Program-made: the position numbers and the translations under genes | NCBI RefSeq assembly: GCF_047553015.1 | Contig: NZ_CP180212.1 | Coordinates: forward strand, 1,302,001-1,366,000 | DNA from: Carnobacterium_A sp047553015 | GTDB lineage: Bacteria; Bacillota; Bacilli; Lactobacillales; Carnobacteriaceae | DNA length: 64,000 nucleotides | Direction of reading: 5' to 3' | In this document: one piece after another, positions 28,629 to 36,315 of the stretch | Numbering within the stretch: the first letter of the stretch is position 1 | Layout: every line of letters starts with the position of its first letter | The notes under the pieces: generated by a model | Told to the model about the DNA's origin: nothing | Seen by the model: the letters and a program-made list of their open reading frames with translations, nothing else | Database searches by the model: none

Positions 28629-28877
28629 TTAATCTATATTCTTAAAATTATTATATAAATAATATCTACCTAGTTCACGATAACAATCGACAAAATCTCC
28701 ATATTTTTCATTACTTTCAAATTTTATAAATTTATTTATATCCCCATGAAAAGTTGTTTGATCAGAATTATAATCAAACCTTATTATCGCAATAGTTTTG
28801 TTTTCAACCTCAAAGGTTACTTCTGCTACATTGTTTTCTTTATCTAATTTAGAATATTTTTGATACATTTCTGTCAT
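28629..28877 (-). CDS. Small protein, function unknown
   Basis: Acidic protein of about 82 residues with alternating beta-strand phrases (AEVTFEVENKTIAIIRFDY) followed by a helical end rich in Tyr (YRELGRYYLYNN). I do not recognise it. The ATG at 28877 has AAGGTGG about 8 bases upstream; a GTG four codons earlier is possible. It lacks a signal peptide and membrane segment. It is the last gene of a three-gene set framed by the 11-bp repeat; an immunity or antitoxin role is conceivable but unsupported. Confidence 0.6.
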   Translation of the reverse strand: MTEMYQKYSKLDKENNVAEVTFEVENKTIAIIRFDYNSDQTTFHGDINKFIKFESNEKYGDFVDCYRELGRYYLYNNFKNID

Positions 28878-28934
28878 GTTAAAAACCACCTTTTTCCCCT
28901 TAGTATAACAGATGTATCTAAAAAAGGTAACCGG

Positions 28935-28945
28935 CAGTTTGGTTC
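28935..28945 (-). repeat. Copy 2 of 11-bp direct repeat
   Basis: Same 11-mer as at 28616-28626. It overlaps the stop codon of the 71-residue gene (TGA of TGAACC) and lies between two genes of the cluster. Confidence 0.7.
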
Positions 28946-29159
28946 ACCAATTGATTGAAGAACTTAAAGCACATTTAAAGTTTTCTTCAATAGGTTTTAC
29001 TGACGACTTTTGCAGTATATCGATTAATAAAAAGTCATTTACTTCTGCATCTTTTCTTTCCGCTATATTAATAGCTTCTTTCTCGCAGTCAGCAACTACA
29101 GTAACTTCGCATACCATCTCATATTCTGCATAATCTGGTTTAGCGATAAAAATCATCAT
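28944..29159 (-). CDS. Small protein, function unknown
   Basis: Protein of 71 residues beginning MMIFIAKPDYAEYE. It has a hydrophobic strand pattern (MVCEVTVVADCEKEAINIAE) typical of a small alpha/beta domain and a cysteine pair that is probably not structural. AGGTGATTA precedes the ATG. The start overlaps the end of the 194-residue gene by 20 bases, which suggests coupled translation and a joint role. No family recognised. Confidence 0.6.
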   Translation of the reverse strand: MMIFIAKPDYAEYEMVCEVTVVADCEKEAINIAERKDAEVNDFLLIDILQKSSVKPIEENFKCALSSSINW

Positions 29160-29724
29160 TAATCACCTCATACTCTTTAATATTTTTGTCTAATTGTAGA
29201 ATCCCTTTATATAATTCTTCAAGATTAACACTTTCACCATAAAAATAATACATCTTTTCATCCTGATCATAATGCCTTAAATTTCTTTCTTTAGAAACAT
29301 CGTATATAGATTCACCAATTTGAACCATACCTTTTACTGGTCCGAAATTCTTATTCATAATCATTTGAGGTTTCTTTGTAAAATCTTCAAGCTTCTCATC
29401 TATATGTTCAAGAGCGTTTCTTAAATATCTCTTCTTTAATATAGATTCTTCACTGACTCCTAATTTTTTTCTTAATATTTTTCTTTCTTTTTTTCTAATT
29501 TCATTTATTTTTTCATTCTTACTATTAACACCCCATAAAATTTTTGATATATTACCTGAGTATACGATAAGATTTTGAGCATTAAACCAGAACGGTGTCG
29601 TATCCTTTGGGAACTCAGTGTCTGAAGCTGTCAGAAATTTATTTACTTCTTTTACCGACAGTAAAGCAAATTCAATTTGAGTTTTTAATTCATCAATAAA
29701 TAATCTCTCTCTGTTCTTTTCCAC
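29140..29724 (-). CDS. Uncharacterised helical protein with a HEPN-like RNxxxH motif
   Basis: Mostly helical protein of 194 residues. It contains KRYLRNALEHIDEKLEDF near residues 98-115; the R(N)-x3-H arrangement resembles the catalytic Rx4-6H signature of HEPN RNases, and the helix before it is amphipathic as in that fold. The C-terminal third has a small beta region (KMYYFYGESVNLEELY). The start is GTG with GGGGGAG 5 bases upstream. It is first in a three-gene set with two small proteins. HEPN membership is a pattern-based guess; a scaffold or other function is equally possible. Confidence 0.5.
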   Translation of the reverse strand: MEKNRERLFIDELKTQIEFALLSVKEVNKFLTASDTEFPKDTTPFWFNAQNLIVYSGNISKILWGVNSKNEKINEIRKKERKILRKKLGVSEESILKKRYLRNALEHIDEKLEDFTKKPQMIMNKNFGPVKGMVQIGESIYDVSKERNLRHYDQDEKMYYFYGESVNLEELYKGILQLDKNIKEYEVINDDFYR

Positions 29725-29801
29725 TATATCTCCCCCAATTCAGTTAAATATAAGTATATAACAAAATTGGGTATATATTTCATTCATTTTCAGTTAGTTC
29801 T

Positions 29802-29812
29802 CAGTTTGGTTC
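29802..29812 (-). repeat. Copy 3 of 11-bp direct repeat
   Basis: Third copy of the 11-mer, 77 bases upstream of the 194-residue gene, so the whole gene set is bracketed by copies 1 and 3. The gap from 29725 to 30013 otherwise holds only a terminator. Confidence 0.7.
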
Positions 29813-29967
29813 ACGTTTTTTAATTAATCCATTATAATTTTCAATTCATTTAGTTCTTTTTTTTCCTTTTACTTATTTTTATTGTAATTACATAAGTTGC
29901 TATCAAAAGAAATAATAATATTAGCGTATTAATCTATATCATCATATCGACTATTTATACAAAAAAG

Positions 29968-29990
29968 AGAACTAGCTGCTGCACTAGTCC
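29968..29990 (-). terminator. Terminator of pepC
   Basis: On the minus strand GGACTAG and CTAGTTC form the stem with TGCAGCAG between, followed by TCTTTTTT. It is nearly the same sequence as the terminator at 28505-28527, showing that the two gene ends share a duplicated segment. Confidence 0.75.
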
Positions 29991-30013
29991 TCAATTCATC
30001 AATAATTTAATTT

Positions 30014-31351
30014 TTATTTCACCAGTGCTAATGAACCCATTGGGTCCCACGGTTCTAATTCGATAACTGGTTCGTCTAAAGCTTTTAACCACTTATCTGC
30101 AACGTATTTTTTATCTACGGCTACTTGATAAGTGTACTCATCAAACCACTTGTCGCTCATTGAGAATACACCTTTTTTACCAGACTTATCGCCCCAGCTG
30201 TTTTCAACTTTCCAAGTTAACGGTTTACCGTTGTCATCTAAGTTAACACCGACTAAAACCATTGCATGAGTTAATAAACTCTCGCCATAATCTAGACGTT
30301 GGGCTTTAGTCATTTTTAGACCTTCACCAAGCGTTAAGTCGTACAAATAAGCATTCTCATCCATAATACCTGATTTACGTTCAGACATTTGTCCAACATC
30401 ACAACCAAACCAGACAGGTTCGCCAGCTTTAATTGAATCGATTGCTGCGTTTTTTAAGACTTCAATAGGCGTATTAATGTAACGAATCGGTTGACCCTCT
30501 TTTACTGTACCTAAATACTTAACCGTATAAGCTTTACCATAAGGTTTATCTTCCGTTGGAGCATTCAACAAACTCACTAAACTTGTTAAGTCCCAACCAA
30601 CGTATTGCTTAAAGAATTCTTGTGGAGTAGTTTTTGCAATGCGATGAAATTTGTTGTCTTTGTCACGGTAATCATAGGTAAATTCTTCAGGAACTTCGCC
30701 AAGAGCTTTTACTAGAACATTATAGGTAAAGTACAACATTTCTTCTTTTTTAGCAGCTAATGCTTCTGTTGTCTCACCATTTTTATGGCCTTCACGTAAG
30801 ACACTTGCAAACTCACGTAATTTTGCCGTTAACACTTTATTTAAAACAGCTGTATGAGATGAATGGAATGTTTCTGGCATCACTGATTTTGGAACAGCAC
30901 CATACTTTTCTAGAATACCAGAGAACATATCCCATTGTCCGCCGTCTTCTATTGGATCTTTCAGTAAGTGTGCCACGATTCTTGAATTTTGCGCTTCATC
31001 TAGCGTATCTAAAATACTATCTAAGAAATAATTTGTCTTTTCTAGCTTATCCCAGAATAACGTATAGTTTTGTGAAAATTCAAATGTTTCAACATTTAAG
31101 CGATCCATTGTGCCAACACGAGCAGTATTTAAGGCTGCAAACATCCAGCAACGACCACTTGATTCTTGATTGGTTATTTCACCACGTTTTGTTTCTTGTG
31201 AAAAAGAAAAAGGGTGGCGTCTAAGTAAGTCATTATCTAAAGAAGCTGTATTGATTCCGACTTTAGCAATGGCTCCTTTGATTACTTGGTTCTCACGATT
31301 TCCTTCAAATCGCGTTTTAAATTGCGTTAATAGGTCTGTGTTGATTGTCAA
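30014..31351 (-). CDS. pepC: Aminopeptidase C (bleomycin hydrolase family)
   Basis: Cytoplasmic hexameric cysteine aminopeptidase (family C1B) that trims peptides in lactic acid bacteria. The 445 residues match PepC length. The catalytic Cys lies in GRCWMFAALN (about 67-76), the His in THAMVLVGV (about 361) and the Asn in ENSWGDKSG (about 382). The C-terminus ends near residue 445 in a short tail that self-inserts in the active site in this family. The start is TTG with GGAGGAG 7 bases upstream. It stands alone between two terminators. Confidence 0.95.
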   Translation of the reverse strand: MTINTDLLTQFKTRFEGNRENQVIKGAIAKVGINTASLDNDLLRRHPFSFSQETKRGEITNQESSGRCWMFAALNTARVGTMDRLNVETFEFSQNYTLFWDKLEKTNYFLDSILDTLDEAQNSRIVAHLLKDPIEDGGQWDMFSGILEKYGAVPKSVMPETFHSSHTAVLNKVLTAKLREFASVLREGHKNGETTEALAAKKEEMLYFTYNVLVKALGEVPEEFTYDYRDKDNKFHRIAKTTPQEFFKQYVGWDLTSLVSLLNAPTEDKPYGKAYTVKYLGTVKEGQPIRYINTPIEVLKNAAIDSIKAGEPVWFGCDVGQMSERKSGIMDENAYLYDLTLGEGLKMTKAQRLDYGESLLTHAMVLVGVNLDDNGKPLTWKVENSWGDKSGKKGVFSMSDKWFDEYTYQVAVDKKYVADKWLKALDEPVIELEPWDPMGSLALVK

Positions 31352-31505
31352 AAAATCTCCTCCTCATCTTTTCTTAATCTCTATCTTACTCTTCTTTAAT
31401 TTGATTTACAATTCGTTTTAGCAAATAATAGCATTCTTTGCATAAATCTACTATTAAGGAATGGAGTATCTCAACTTTACTCCTGATCCTCATATGAGAA
31501 AAGTA

Positions 31506-31542
31506 AAAAACCTTCGCAGGTTATTAACCAACGAAGGTTTTC
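31506..31542. terminator. Terminator after the DUF2922 gene
   Basis: AAAACCTTCG pairs with CGAAGGTTTT around a ~15-base loop (with GGTTATTAACC as a further inner stem). T-runs occur on both sides. It ends the sigma factor, DUF1659, DUF2922 transcript. Confidence 0.85.
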
Positions 31543-31556
31543 ATTACTCTTATTTA

Positions 31557-31778
31557 TTAGACTTCAAAGATGTCTTCTACAATTCGCTCAGTGTAGCGTG
31601 CTCCAGCCACTGTTGCGCATAAGTCAACGCCTTCACTTTGGAACAATTTCAAGGCACTAATAGATTCCATTGCTGCTTTTGCCTTTTCGGGTGTTAGGTT
31701 AAGAATTGAATCTGCCACACTCAGTGATTTTGCCTTGCCTAAACTTGTATTGAATAATAATTCTAGTGATTTTGCCAT
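31557..31778 (-). CDS. DUF2922-family protein
   Basis: Small cytosolic protein of 73 residues with the pattern of DUF2922 (AKSLELLFNTSLGKAKSLSV, LTPEKAKAAMESI, then AGARYTERIVEDIFEV). Function unknown in any species I know. AAAGGAGG precedes the ATG. It lies 53 bases after the DUF1659 gene; the two families are commonly adjacent in Firmicutes and may form one beta-rich complex (inference). Confidence 0.75.
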   Translation of the reverse strand: MAKSLELLFNTSLGKAKSLSVADSILNLTPEKAKAAMESISALKLFQSEGVDLCATVAGARYTERIVEDIFEV

Positions 31779-31831
31779 TATTTTTTTCCTCCTTTAGTTT
31801 TTAAATCGATTGTTATGCCATTCTTTTGAGA

Positions 31832-32035
31832 TTAGCGTGTGTAGCGGTATTCTTCAGCAACCACTGTGTATGAAGCTGGTAGAATCGTGATTGTTTCTAG
31901 TGCTGCGGTAAACCCTTCAACTTGTACAGGTGTTACGCCTTGAATTGTATCTGAGTAATTGCGTTTAACGATCTTTTCATTCACCGCGTCCTCGAAGTGA
32001 ACTGCGATTGACCCTTTATTCCATTCTTTTTCCAT
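31832..32035 (-). CDS. DUF1659-family protein
   Basis: Small protein of 67 residues resembling DUF1659 (KIVKRNYSDTIQGVTPVQVEGF and LETITILPASYTVVAEE). CAGGAGG precedes the ATG. It sits between the sigma factor gene and the DUF2922 gene in the same direction, so the three may be one transcript. Function unknown. Confidence 0.7.
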   Translation of the reverse strand: MEKEWNKGSIAVHFEDAVNEKIVKRNYSDTIQGVTPVQVEGFTAALETITILPASYTVVAEEYRYTR

Positions 32036-32119
32036 AATGTGTAGCCTCCTGTGTTTTATTTTTTGTAAGGTTTGTCATGACTGCTTACACCCTTAATAAC
32101 GTTTTAGTTTTTTTATGTG

Positions 32120-32671
32120 TTACCTCGTTGCTTTCAATTGCACAAGAAAAGGATCTAGCTTTATCACAATGCTTTTTCGCCATTGATAAATGGTCTTACG
32201 ACTAACTTGATATTTTTTAGCAATCTCCGTTACCGTTAGGCGATGAATGACTGCATCTATTAAGTACAGTTGCTCTTTTTTTGTCAAATACACCAGCATT
32301 TCTTTAAATAAATCCATTATTAAACACTCATTTTCAAACTGAGACTGTCTATCTGGGTAGTTTTCTTGTATCATATCTGGCCAAGGCAATTCATTCGAAG
32401 ACAAACGGTATTCTTTTCGACGCAAATCTCTAATATGCCATTGGATTTTTTTGAATGCAAAACCACCAAAAGGATAGATAAAGGCTTCTTCCTCTGGATC
32501 TTCAGGAAAATTCTCATACGCTTCCACTAATTTTAGTAACCCTTGCTGCACAAAATCATCGTAATCTGGGTGAGTCCTTTTTATTCCTTCTCTTTTTAAT
32601 ACGCCAAACACAATCCGACTATGTCGGTCAAAAAAAGCTGATTCCTTTTCAATAGCTAGTTTTCTTATCAT
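32120..32671 (-). CDS. Sigma-70 family factor, ComX/SigH-like
   Basis: Alternative sigma factor of about 183 residues. Region 2 is seen as DYDDFVQQGLLKLVEAYENF followed by FAFKKIQWHIRDLRRKE, and region 4 as LTVTEIAKKYQVSRKTIYQWRKS, a helix-turn-helix for the -35 element. No region 1 or 3 is present. I chose the ATG at 32671 because AAAGGA lies 9 bases upstream; the longer frame has no ribosome site. Size and layout resemble ComX/SigX of lactic acid bacteria and SigH. It is divergent from the ComK-like gene, and the pilus operon lies 4 kb away, so a competence role is suggested but unproven. Confidence 0.75.
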   Translation of the reverse strand: MIRKLAIEKESAFFDRHSRIVFGVLKREGIKRTHPDYDDFVQQGLLKLVEAYENFPEDPEEEAFIYPFGGFAFKKIQWHIRDLRRKEYRLSSNELPWPDMIQENYPDRQSQFENECLIMDLFKEMLVYLTKKEQLYLIDAVIHRLTVTEIAKKYQVSRKTIYQWRKSIVIKLDPFLVQLKATR

Positions 32672-33096
32672 CTCGATCATTCCTTTATAAAGTGTTACAA
32701 GGCCTTGTACACTCATAGAATAATCGTTTGTATAGCATTGTGACAACGTCTCAAAGAGAGCCAAAACTAGTAGAAATAAACTTATTTATTGAGTTTGCAT
32801 TCAAAATGCTCCTATTTAATTATTTTTTCACATGCAGCCTAAAAAGTACCTGTTTTATTAAGCAAAAACGACCTATTTTAAATTCATTTGAAAGAAAATG
32901 GTCATCTAAACAAATTAGTCTTCTATCCCTAATACCTATCTAGTAGTAGACATAGAGCGTTAAATTAAAAATAGATTAGTAAATAATAAGAATTTTATCA
33001 TCTAATAAAAAAATGAGATTTCTTTAGTGAAATCGGTTACAATACACTTGTACTATTATTTTTTCTATTAGTCTAATTAGGAAAGAGGAATGATGC

Positions 33097-34026
33097 ATGG
33101 GAAGAGATTTTGATCAGTTTCAAGCGATGGATACGTATAGAACATGGGAAAAGGAGTTTTATCACTCGTCGCATTATCAGGTTAATCAGCAATTAGCTTA
33201 TGATGATGGATTGCTGCGTGAGAACCTTCTATCGACGCATGAATACACTCAGAAAGGTCAGCAAAAATCGCTTCATTTTACCAAAACAGCCTTACAAGAA
33301 ATCGCTGATAACTGTATTGAATTCAACCATATCGTCATCACGAATCAAGTCATTTACATCAAAGACATTAGTAAGTTACCTTCTTCGCCTTTCAATAGTC
33401 TTATTTTCTATTTGAACCAAGAGCCACTTAAATCAAAAGAAACGACTACAGAAATTATGAATCGCTATTTTGAAGCCAATCTGGTGCCCTATCATTATGT
33501 TAAACTAATTGGACGCAGCATCGGTATTCAAAAGTGTTGTCCTTATGTATACAATACCATTGCTTATATTCCTGAAAAAGGTCCTTCAAACGCTCCTGTT
33601 AGTTGGTATGCCTTGCACCATGTCGTACATGCGATTAAAAACAATCAATCGAACTTAACTTTTTTGCATTTTCGAAACCAGCACGAATTCTCGCTTGAAC
33701 TAGGAAAAAAAGGCTATGAGAGGCAGTTAGTTCACGTCATCAATCTTTACTCTCTTCAACAACTGTTTAAAAAACGAATAATGGCCGACTTTAATTTAAT
33801 CGAATTGCCTTCAGCAGAAAAAGAGCTGAACGTCATCCAAAAAAGATTGCAAACAGCTACTTCTATTTACTTAGAACCGCATTCTTTGCAACAATTCTTG
33901 AATTATCTAGTGTATTTTAAAGTTCAAGAACTATTAACAAAAGTACTAGGAGAAGAAAATCCCTTTATCGAAGAAATTATGTCTACTTTTAAAAAGCCAC
34001 CTTTTCGCTTTCGATTTAATAAGTAA
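33097..34026 (+). CDS. ComK-like competence transcription factor
   Basis: Protein of 309 residues whose central part (about 95-225) follows the ComK pattern: NHIVITNQVIYIKDI, a SIGIQKCCPYVYNTIAYIP segment, APVSWYALHHVVHAIKNNQS in place of the ComK GWISHVHV stretch, and a later NLYSLQQLFKKR. It is far longer than the ~190-residue Bacillus ComK, with an N-terminal extension of about 90 residues and a C-terminal helical extension. ComK activates late competence genes. AAAGAGG lies 8 bases before the ATG. A TTGTAC and TCTAAT 18 bases apart are a weak promoter. The family call is moderate. Confidence 0.55.
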   Translation: MGRDFDQFQAMDTYRTWEKEFYHSSHYQVNQQLAYDDGLLRENLLSTHEYTQKGQQKSLHFTKTALQEIADNCIEFNHIVITNQVIYIKDISKLPSSPFNSLIFYLNQEPLKSKETTTEIMNRYFEANLVPYHYVKLIGRSIGIQKCCPYVYNTIAYIPEKGPSNAPVSWYALHHVVHAIKNNQSNLTFLHFRNQHEFSLELGKKGYERQLVHVINLYSLQQLFKKRIMADFNLIELPSAEKELNVIQKRLQTATSIYLEPHSLQQFLNYLVYFKVQELLTKVLGEENPFIEEIMSTFKKPPFRFRFNK

Positions 34027-34045
34027 TCTCTTTATTTTCTAATAC

Positions 34046-34093
34046 AAAAAAATCCGATCCCGCACTTATCTACAGTGGGTTTCGGATTTTTTG
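34046..34093. terminator. Terminator between convergent genes
   Basis: AAAAAATCCGA and TCGGATTTTTT form the base of a long stem that continues through CCC-CACT and AGTGGG. It serves both the ComK-like gene and the 87-residue gene on the opposite strand. Confidence 0.85.
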
Positions 34094-34111
34094 GTCTGAT
34101 TGCGTAAAACT

Positions 34112-34375
34112 TTATTGATAAGTAGTAGCTTTGTACTGAACATTTTTCAAGCTCTCATTGATAAAAATCTGGTGTACCGATGCTCGCTTTTTTTCAGGTA
34201 CTTCTTCGGCTATCTCTGCAACATTAAGACAAAGTTGATAGAATTTTTTTGCTTCTTCTTCTGTTTCAAATTCATAAGTATGGGCTATTTCTCGGGTATC
34301 CGCATAATATAAGACAACTTCTTTTTCTTCTATATACCCACTAAAATAATCTGAGAATTGTTCTAGTTCCCTCAT
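34112..34375 (-). CDS. Small acidic protein, function unknown
   Basis: Protein of 87 residues with a strand-rich start (EEKEVVLYYADTREIAHTYEFET) and a following helix (EEEAKKFYQLCLNVAEIAEEV), then a basic end. It looks like a small single-domain cytosolic protein and I do not recognise it. AAAGGAGGT precedes the ATG. It is monocistronic; the 730 bases upstream contain no gene but a two-copy repeat. Confidence 0.6.
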   Translation of the reverse strand: MRELEQFSDYFSGYIEEKEVVLYYADTREIAHTYEFETEEEAKKFYQLCLNVAEIAEEVPEKKRASVHQIFINESLKNVQYKATTYQ

Positions 34376-34634
34376 GTTCTAACCTCCTTTCATTTTATTT
34401 TTTAGCTAAAAATAAAGGTCTACCGCCAGATTAAGCGGTTACATTCAACTGCGATGTACAAGCCTCTAGTGGATTTATCATACCCCTTATTTTTAAAATA
34501 TACTAGTGAATTTATTCATTTGTAGGTACTTTCTAAGCTAATTCTAACATGATTTTTATCTCCTTTTAGTATTAGTCTAACTTTAATAATTACTCTACTA
34601 AATTCACAATTATACTTAACTATTGATAGTTTTA

Positions 34635-35090
34635 CTAAGTCGCGGACAACTAACCTGCGAAAAAACTGAGACTTGTCCAAACCACAAAAAATACAGCCGT
34701 GTTCTGTTCATTTAACCCTCCACTTGTCTACTCTCATGGCATTCTGGACAAGTGTCACTGACAGTTCTACTCACTCGTCTTTTTTATATTTAATTAGACA
34801 AGTGGGCTCTTAAAGGATGTGAACTGGTCCGAATAGTCTCAAAACACTATCTACTCACGAACTTAGTCTTGCTAGCAGCACTAGTCACTAAGTCGCGGAC
34901 AACTAACCTGCGAAAAGACTAAAACTTGTCCAAATCACAAAAAATACAGCCGTGTTCCGATTATTTAACCCTCCACTTGTCTACTCTCATGCTATTCTGT
35001 ACAAGTGTCACTGATAGTTCTACTCACTCGTCTTTTTTATGTTTAGTTAGACAAGTGGGCTCTTAAAGAGTGTGAACTGGTCTGAATAGT
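34635..35090 (+). repeat. Two direct repeats of ~200 bp, period ~253 bp
   Basis: Two copies starting with CTAAGTCGCGGACAACTAAC (34635 and 34888) are nearly identical over about 205 bases. Each contains CCACTTGTCT and a later GACAAGTG, an inverted pair like that of the 245-bp family further right, but the rest of the unit differs. No ORF is shared. The second copy ends 14 bases before the stop of the NERD gene. The 34376-34634 stretch is otherwise empty AT-rich DNA. Confidence 0.85.
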
Positions 35091-35103
35091 CCTTGCTTTA
35101 TCA

Positions 35104-35997
35104 CTACTCGTGACTTTCATTTTTACTAAGTGCATTCAAGACTCTTCTGATTCGCTTCTTTGAGACCATTTCGTTGCACCAGCTATAGACAATATGCGTT
35201 GATAATTTATGTGTTGGAAATAGCTGTTTATACTCTAATATGTTTGCTAAAACTACAGAATTAACCGTATTTTTATAGCTACAATTATCACACTGATAGG
35301 TTTGACGATAAATACTCAATTCAAATCCGCCACATTTTTCGCATCTCATCCCTTTTTTAAGATCAGAAAACTGATAGTTAGGGATGTCTTCGATAAATAC
35401 CGGCTGTTTACCTTTATATGTCATGAAATTTTTTATAAAGTTTTTAGGAGGTTTTTTCATCGCTGACATTTCATTTTTTAAAGCAGTAAAATGGCTTTTT
35501 AACTGAGTCGGTAGAATCATTATCTTTTCTTCAGGTGCATGAAATAAGGTGAACTCTGGATGAACGTAAACTACGAAAGCCTTCACTTCAAAGATATATC
35601 CGAGTTCTTTCAAGAATAGTTTTAATTTATTTTTAGTACTTTGAACTTGAATCAATGGATTACTCACTTCAAAATCAGGTTTCTTCAAAAGCATCTCTGA
35701 ACCATAATAATAGTCACCACTGTAATTTTTTATTTCATATAGATAAATAGTCTCTCCTATTATTACTACCGTATCGATTTGAAAAGCGTTCGACATGCTT
35801 GGTTGTAAAAATAAATCATTCACAACTATACAGCCTAAACCTAATTGTTCTGTCATGCGGTCAAAGGCTAATTCGCCTTCAAAACCTTTTTGTAACGCCT
35901 TCAAATAATGAGTGTGTTTTCTTGATAAAGTCGTTCTTCGCTCAAGCGACTCCATTATGACTAGTGAGATGGGTTTTAACCTTTTGCTGTCAATCAT
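35104..35997 (-). CDS. NERD-domain protein with zinc ribbon
   Basis: Nuclease-related domain protein of about 297 residues. The NERD core is seen around residues 40-150: GELAFDRM, then AFQIDTVVIIGETIYLYEIKNYSG, which supplies the Asp and the E-x-K residues of a PD-(D/E)xK-like site. The C-terminus has a four-cysteine zinc ribbon, CEKC then CDNC about 17 residues apart, suggesting nucleic-acid contact. AGGAGG lies 6 bases before the ATG at 35997. It sits 316 bases downstream of the TOTE-type operon on the same strand and may belong to the same defence locus. Confidence 0.75.
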   Translation of the reverse strand: MIDSKRLKPISLVIMESLERRTTLSRKHTHYLKALQKGFEGELAFDRMTEQLGLGCIVVNDLFLQPSMSNAFQIDTVVIIGETIYLYEIKNYSGDYYYGSEMLLKKPDFEVSNPLIQVQSTKNKLKLFLKELGYIFEVKAFVVYVHPEFTLFHAPEEKIMILPTQLKSHFTALKNEMSAMKKPPKNFIKNFMTYKGKQPVFIEDIPNYQFSDLKKGMRCEKCGGFELSIYRQTYQCDNCSYKNTVNSVVLANILEYKQLFPTHKLSTHIVYSWCNEMVSKKRIRRVLNALSKNESHE

Positions 35998-36315
35998 CAC
36001 GTACCTCCTATTAACTTACTTGCTGTCATAGGTTAAATACGCAATTTAACGTTGTATTCATTTATCTGAATTATTTACTATCAACTATTATTTACAGACA
36101 AGTTACTAATCAAAATCATATAACTCGTCCATTTTGACTAAAAAAACTCCCAGTTACTCAAATTTTGCCTTTCACTCTGCCACTTTACCTACGTTTTGGC
36201 CCAGTCATCACAACGATAGACTAAAGTTGTCTGTTTTTCCCTCTAAATAGACAGATTAAAAAGAATGACAGTAAAATTGTCTATTTCGATAGCTAGCTGA
36301 TTTATCACTAAATTT

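Noticed and set aside
31557..32035. Toxin-antitoxin pair for the two small genes
   Set aside because: Both match the DUF2922 and DUF1659 patterns, which have no known toxin or antitoxin role, and they do not overlap.
34635..35090. Possible CRISPR or integron attC-like array
   Set aside because: Units are 245-253 bp with no short identical repeats and unique spacers, no cas genes or integrase nearby, and no GTTRRRY core.
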